A stretch of DNA of 16,512 bases from DATMTS01 sp035564555. Its GTDB lineage: Bacteria > Actinomycetota > Actinomycetes > Actinomycetales > Microbacteriaceae. Shown piece after piece: positions 15,066 to 16,512 of this stretch. The stretch spans positions 1 to 16,512 of the forward strand of contig DATMTS010000049.1 in NCBI GenBank assembly GCA_035564555.1, read 5' to 3'. A program made the position numbers and the translations under genes. Under the pieces are notes generated by a model that saw only the letters and a list, made by a program, of their open reading frames with translations, had not been told where the DNA came from and ran no database searches. How positions within the stretch are numbered: position 1 is the stretch's first letter; each line of letters opens with the position of its first letter.

Positions 15066-16094
15066 ATGAGAACAGGAATGAAATTGAGAACGACGCCCCT
15101 TCGATTCGGTCTGATCGGCACGGGCAGAATCGGGCAGGTGCATGCTCGCAGCATCGCCGCCGATCCCGAGACGACGCTGGCTCGGATATGCGACCCGATA
15201 GTCGACGGCGCGCGCGCCGTCGCTGCGCACTACGGCGGGATCGTCACCGACGAAGCGGAGGAGATCTTCGCGGCCGGTGACCTCGACGCCGTGCTCATCG
15301 CATCCCCGACTCCCACTCACGTCGAGCTCATTTCGGCCGCCGTCGAAGCGGGCATCGCGGTTCTCTGCGAAAAGCCGATCGACCTCGACGTCGCCCGGGT
15401 GGATGCTCTGCGGGGTAAAGTCGCCGCTTCGTCCGTACCGGTCGCCCTCGGGTTCAACCGGCGATTCGACCCTTCGTTCGCGGCCGCGCAGGCCCGGGTG
15501 GCCGCGGGCGAGATCGGCGATCTCGAACAACTCTCGATCATCAGCCGGGATCCGGCGGCTCCGCCCGCCGCATATGTCGCGATCTCGGGCGGGATCTTTC
15601 GCGACATGACGATCCACGATTTCGACATGGCCCGGTTCTTCCTGCCCGACATCGTCGAGGTGCACGCCACCGGTTCGGCGCTTTTCGATCCCGGCGCCCG
15701 CGAGCACGGCGATTATGACACCGCCGTATCCACTTTGCGCTCCTCCTCTGGAGCCATGGTCACGATCGTCAACTCCCGCCACTCTGCTGTCGGTTACGAC
15801 CAGCGCATCGAGGCCTTCGGCTCTGCCGGAATGTTGCAGGTCGCCAACGCGCCGACCAGCCTGGTCAGTCTTTCCACCGCGGAGGCCGTGGAGGCCAAGT
15901 CGCCGTACCAGGACTTCTTCCTCGAGCGTTACGCCGAGGCTTACGCCGCCGAACTCCGGGAGTTCGTGAAGCTCGTCCGCGGTGAGCCCTCGACCAGCCC
16001 GACGTTCGAGGACGGCAGGGCGGCACTGCTCTTGGCCGACGCGGCTCAGCACTCCGCAGAGACCGGGCTGTCCATCCGCGTCGACTGCAAGTGA
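15066..16094 (+). CDS. iolG: Inositol 2-dehydrogenase, Gfo/Idh/MocA family
   Basis: A 342-aa NAD(P)-dependent oxidoreductase, expected to oxidise myo-inositol to 2-keto-myo-inositol, the first step of the pathway. The Rossmann motif is GTGRIG at residues 18-23, the catalytic EKP is at 102-104 (Lys103), and the substrate-side DMTIHDFDMARF gives Asp180 and His184, matching the family's D-x3-H pair. ISRDPAAPP is typical of inositol dehydrogenases. The start is not settled: ATG 15066 lies 5 bp after the iolE stop; ATG 15078 and TTG 15084 (with AGGA upstream) are alternatives, and all precede the Rossmann fold. Oxidation of another inositol isomer such as scyllo-inositol is possible. The TGA overlaps an ATG that starts the disrupted gene downstream. 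Confidence 0.9.
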   Translation: MRTGMKLRTTPLRFGLIGTGRIGQVHARSIAADPETTLARICDPIVDGARAVAAHYGGIVTDEAEEIFAAGDLDAVLIASPTPTHVELISAAVEAGIAVLCEKPIDLDVARVDALRGKVAASSVPVALGFNRRFDPSFAAAQARVAAGEIGDLEQLSIISRDPAAPPAAYVAISGGIFRDMTIHDFDMARFFLPDIVEVHATGSALFDPGAREHGDYDTAVSTLRSSSGAMVTIVNSRHSAVGYDQRIEAFGSAGMLQVANAPTSLVSLSTAEAVEAKSPYQDFFLERYAEAYAAELREFVKLVRGEPSTSPTFEDGRAALLLADAAQHSAETGLSIRVDCK

Positions 16095-16213
16095 TGGGCT
16101 AGCGACTCGCCGCGTCCGCGGAGATGCTCTACACCGAGCGTCCATTCATCGAACGAGTAGAGCGCATCCATGAGAGGGGTCACGACGTCGAGATCTGGGA
16201 CTGGTCGACGAAG
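16094..16213 (+). pseudogene. Remnant of a TIM-barrel (hydroxypyruvate isomerase-like) gene, broken at codon 3
   Basis: An ATG at 16094-16096 overlaps the iolG TGA, as coupled operon genes do, but the frame reads ATG GGC TAG. After that stop it continues RLAASAEMLYTERPFIERV, then ERGHDVEIWDWSTK. This resembles, from memory, the N-terminus of actinobacterial hydroxypyruvate isomerase/IolH-like TIM-barrel proteins. From about 16214 the same frame turns into Arg-rich nonsense. The +1 frame (16215-16307) reads LLVCAGVVGVAVAARRL, faintly like the next expected helix, then stops. So there is at least one nonsense codon and a probable deletion or frameshift. Restart at ATG 16124 could give only a short useless peptide. 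A sequencing error cannot explain both defects easily. The family call is moderate. Confidence 0.6.
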
Positions 16214-16436
16214 CAGCGTCACGTTGCTCGTGTGCGCCGGGGTCGTGGGCGTCGCGGTCGCCGCAAGACGGCTGCGCGGCGAATGCGGGAATGTCGAAGA
16301 GTACTGAGGATCGCACCAGACAGGCCGTCCACTGACGTCGCCTGCCTGGAAGCGGATCCCTCAGCGCACCTCGGTCGACCGATTACTTTGCGATCCAGTC
16401 GCGACGACGGCTCGCGAGGTGATACGGCGACAGGCG
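16214..16436. other. Non-coding or decayed stretch after the pseudogene
   Basis: I see no believable gene in either strand in these 223 bp. Frames open here are Arg-rich shadows without motifs. The first 90 bp may still belong to the decayed TIM-barrel gene in another frame. No clear terminator for the inositol operon was found. Confidence 0.5.
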
Positions 16437-16512
16437 TCAGAGGATAACGACTCCTGCGACGTCGGATGCGATGCGGGTGAGCTCCTTGCCCGGCTCAAGG
16501 CAGAGCGTCGAA
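16437..16512 (-). CDS. Possible C-terminus of an opposing gene cut by the window edge
   Basis: A minus-strand frame open at the right edge gives 24 residues (STLCLEPGKELTRI, then ASDVAGVVIL) and a TGA at 16439-16437. The composition and the GCATCC codon pair look like real coding sequence of this genome, and the plus strand has nothing better. It is too short to identify. Confidence 0.3.
   Translation of the reverse strand, partial: STLCLEPGKELTRIASDVAGVVIL

Noticed and set aside
14778..16145. 455-aa minus-strand frame opposite iolG
   Set aside because: Gly/Arg/Asp-rich antisense shadow of a clear Gfo/Idh/MocA gene.

Overview
The window is high-GC DNA from an actinobacterium. Abundant GGATGC/GCATCC codon pairs, GTG starts, an actinobacterial-type histidinol-phosphatase and the gene families present point to Microbacteriaceae or a close relative; this placement is inferred from style, not from a marker gene. 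Everything looks chromosomal except the left edge.

Left edge (1-653): the C-terminal catalytic part of a tyrosine integrase runs into the window and stops 159 bp from the 3' end of a tRNA-Lys(CTT). This is the classic end of an element integrated in a tRNA gene; the element body lies left of the window. Two GGGCAAA repeats 11 bp apart lie between integrase and tRNA. Then come a histidinol-phosphatase gene (hisN), an APH-family kinase-like gene with an unclear start, and a small unknown gene on the opposite strand.

Middle (2813-6936): a two-gene operon with overlapping stop/start codons encodes a multi-pass family 2 glycosyltransferase and a membrane-anchored GH18 (chitinase-like) protein with two C-terminal CBM5/12-like modules. 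A synthase paired with a hydrolase suggests a system that makes and trims a surface beta-linked polysaccharide, possibly containing GlcNAc. The synthase has an unusually long stretch between its first and second catalytic Asp motifs. This is the least described system in the window.

Right (6937-16094): a myo-inositol catabolic cluster. A divergent GntR/HutC regulator (iolR-like) faces iolC, a Cgl0159-type aldolase, iolA/mmsA, iolB, iolD, iolE and iolG, all on the plus strand and mostly overlapping or a few bases apart. Together they would oxidise inositol to inosose (IolG), dehydrate it (IolE), open the ring (IolD), isomerise (IolB), phosphorylate (IolC), cleave (aldolase) and convert malonic semialdehyde to acetyl-CoA (IolA). 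No transporter gene lies in the window. The 143-bp regulator/iolC intergenic region holds three perfect palindromes, one around an extended -10 element.

Right edge (16094-16512): directly coupled to iolG is the start of a TIM-barrel (hydroxypyruvate-isomerase-like) gene broken by a TAG at codon 3 and losing homology-like character after about 40 codons: a decayed last gene of the operon. A possible C-terminus of an opposing gene reaches the right edge.
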